Assembly (NCBI RefSeq): GCF_910588665.1
Contig: NZ_CAJUPR010000014.1
Span: forward strand, 1 to 45,178
Source: an uncultured Brachyspira sp.
GTDB lineage: Bacteria; Spirochaetota; Brachyspiria; Brachyspirales; Brachyspiraceae
Length of the DNA: 45,178 nt
Reading direction: 5' to 3'
In this document: positions 43,875 to 45,178 of the stretch, piece after piece
Numbering within the stretch: position 1 is the first letter of the stretch
How the letters are laid out: each line of letters starts with the position of its first letter
The notes under the pieces: generated by a model
The model's database searches: none
What the model was told of the DNA's origin: nothing
The model's input: the letters and a program-made list of their open reading frames with translations, nothing else
Translations under genes and position numbers: made by a program

Positions 43875-44834
43875 TTATAAAAAAGGTTTTTCTTTAGTAA
43901 AATCGGGCAGATAATTTTCAGAACTTTCTATTTCCTGAATTAATAGATTCTCAAATCCCAAATCCAAAGCATAATTAACTATATCATCATATTCTTTTTT
44001 ATACAATTTTCTGTTAATATTTTCAAAACTCAAAGCTTTAAACTTAGGACTATACTGCGACATTAAAGATATAAAGCTATTTAAAAATCCTCTTTCCTTA
44101 AGCTCTATCAATATATCATAAGAATCCGATTCATTATTAGGAAGAACTAAATGTCTTATTATAATGCCTCTTTCAGCAATTTTTCTGTCATTAATATATA
44201 AATCTCCAACCTGACTTTTCATTATTTCCAAAGCATTTACTGCAGTATTAAAATAATTTTCAGCTTTTGAATATTTAAAAGCTTTATCATCAAAAACATA
44301 TTTTAAATCAGGCAGATATATATCAACAATGCCTTCTAAACAATCTAAAAGTTCTTTTGTATCATAACCATTTGTATTATAAACTATAGGCAAATTGAGC
44401 CCTTTTTCCAAAGCGTATTTTAATCCTTTCAAAACAGGATATATCACATGAGAGGCACTTACCAAATTTATATTTTCAGCCCCCTGATTTTCCAAATACA
44501 AAAAATAATCGCCCAATGTTTTGGTATTAATTATACTGCCCAATCCTTCAGAGCTTATCTGATAATTCTGACAAAATACACAGTTTAAATTACATCTTGA
44601 AAAAAATACCGTACCGCTTCCGCCTTCTCCTGCAAGCATAGGTTCTTCTCCGAAATGCAAAGTATGAGAAGCTGTTTTTATATGCTCCGTATCTTCAAAA
44701 ATTTTACATCTTCCTATATTGTTTTTATTTCTATCAACATGACATATATGTCCGCAGCATATACAGCTGTTATAAAGAAGTTCAGCTTTTTCTAAAGCTT
44801 TGTATATATTTTTTAAATGTTTTTCATTATACAT
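43875..44834 (-). CDS. Radical SAM protein, PflA/PflX-like
   Basis: A 319-residue radical SAM protein related to pyruvate-formate-lyase activases of the PflX/COG1313 group. The SAM cluster cysteines are Cys81, Cys85 and Cys88 in CNLNCVFC. A cysteine-rich N-terminus (Cys24, 26, 27, 31 and 43) could hold a second cluster. The F-G-E-E-P motif (61-65) precedes the SAM site. The D-I-Y-L-P-D-L-K-Y strand (about 171-179) is conserved in this family. No glycyl radical enzyme gene is adjacent, so the target is unknown. AGGGAT precedes the ATG. It is alone in its unit. Confidence 0.87.
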   Translation of the reverse strand: MYNEKHLKNIYKALEKAELLYNSCICCGHICHVDRNKNNIGRCKIFEDTEHIKTASHTLHFGEEPMLAGEGGSGTVFFSRCNLNCVFCQNYQISSEGLGSIINTKTLGDYFLYLENQGAENINLVSASHVIYPVLKGLKYALEKGLNLPIVYNTNGYDTKELLDCLEGIVDIYLPDLKYVFDDKAFKYSKAENYFNTAVNALEIMKSQVGDLYINDRKIAERGIIIRHLVLPNNESDSYDILIELKERGFLNSFISLMSQYSPKFKALSFENINRKLYKKEYDDIVNYALDLGFENLLIQEIESSENYLPDFTKEKPFL

Positions 44835-45178
44835 AATTTATCCCTATTAATTAAAAAATTATATATAAAAATATTATGCCTTTAAAATTAATAATTATTT
44901 ATTGTCTGCTTCTAAATATTTAATAGCCCATTCAACTATTATGATGCATTGTGTTCTTACTCAGTAATTTTTTTGAGAAACATGCATTATTTTATCTTAA
45001 AATGCAAACTATAATACTGATTAATTTAACGCAATACATTTTATTAATAACTTTATAATATTCTTATAAATCGCTGTATTAAGTAATAATTATTAAACTG
45101 ATATAAAAAAATTTATTCTGCATAAAAATTATAAAATAAAACAGCCTATTATATTATAATAATAGACCGCTTCATTTT
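44835..45178. other. Right-edge region, mostly non-coding
   Basis: No intact gene is seen. On the minus strand about 22 codons (around 44895-44963) read like the C-terminus of a protein (V-R-T-Q-C-I-I-I-V-E-W-A-I-K-Y-L-E-A-D-N-K, then TAA), preceded by a TGA in the same frame. It may be a gene remnant. The rest is AT-rich and shows no further structure to the window end. Confidence 0.35.

Overview
The window is very AT-rich, gene-dense bacterial DNA. Short intergenic gaps, GGAG/AAGGA ribosome-binding sites and TTGACA/TATAAT-type promoters are visible throughout. The gene content points to an anaerobic spirochaete, most likely Brachyspira. The evidence is an exported rubrerythrin, a three-subunit sodium-pumping biotin decarboxylase, a TPR protein resembling the large N-terminal part of spirochaetal GreA fusions, and a tRNA-Ile/tRNA-Ala pair with no rRNA beside it. 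The genus is inferred from these traits and cannot be proved from this window.

Layout. 1-1215: a heptanucleotide tandem repeat at the left edge, then a glycosyltransferase. 1220-5742: a HAD phosphatase, the RavA/ViaA chaperone-like pair and glutamate racemase. 5843-9468: the decarboxylase operon (gamma, alpha, beta subunits) with an operator-like inverted repeat on its promoter and a strong terminator. 9548-13398: two peptide-transport ATPases, YqeK and HflX, all on the + strand. 13405-17952: a secreted CAP-domain protein, an orphan D12-class adenine methyltransferase with a large inverted repeat just before its start, and thrC-thrB. 18193-22464: FtsK and UppP. 22582-24369: a CASTOR/POLLUX-type channel. 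24379-25024: an exported ankyrin protein and the two tRNAs with their own promoter. 25137-32929: an AI-2E-family permease overlapping a SRPBCC protein, a DUF2156 protein, an FmdB zinc ribbon, RlmN, a large DUF4132 protein and a dolichol-phosphate-mannose-synthase-like transferase. 32926-35915: aroA, ftsY and the exported rubrerythrin. 36194-40729: a class-I aminotransferase and two TPR proteins. 40960-42648: a decayed TauE/SafE-type permease gene, a PHP phosphatase and a cytidylate-kinase-like protein. 42754-44834: a MinD/FlhG-like ATPase with a tiny HEAT protein, and a radical SAM protein.

Most of the window is housekeeping and envelope biology: cell-wall precursors (MurI, UppP), division and chromosome segregation (FtsK), membrane targeting (FtsY), amino-acid and chorismate synthesis (ThrB, ThrC, AroA), and ribosome care (HflX, RlmN). 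I do not see a complete new multi-gene system. The most unusual items are the TauE/SafE pseudogene (its start codon overlaps the PHP stop codon), the GreA-fusion-like protein without a GreA domain, the CASTOR/POLLUX-like channel, the orphan methyltransferase with its palindromic leader, and a genome that carries both RavA/ViaA and DUF4132 components.
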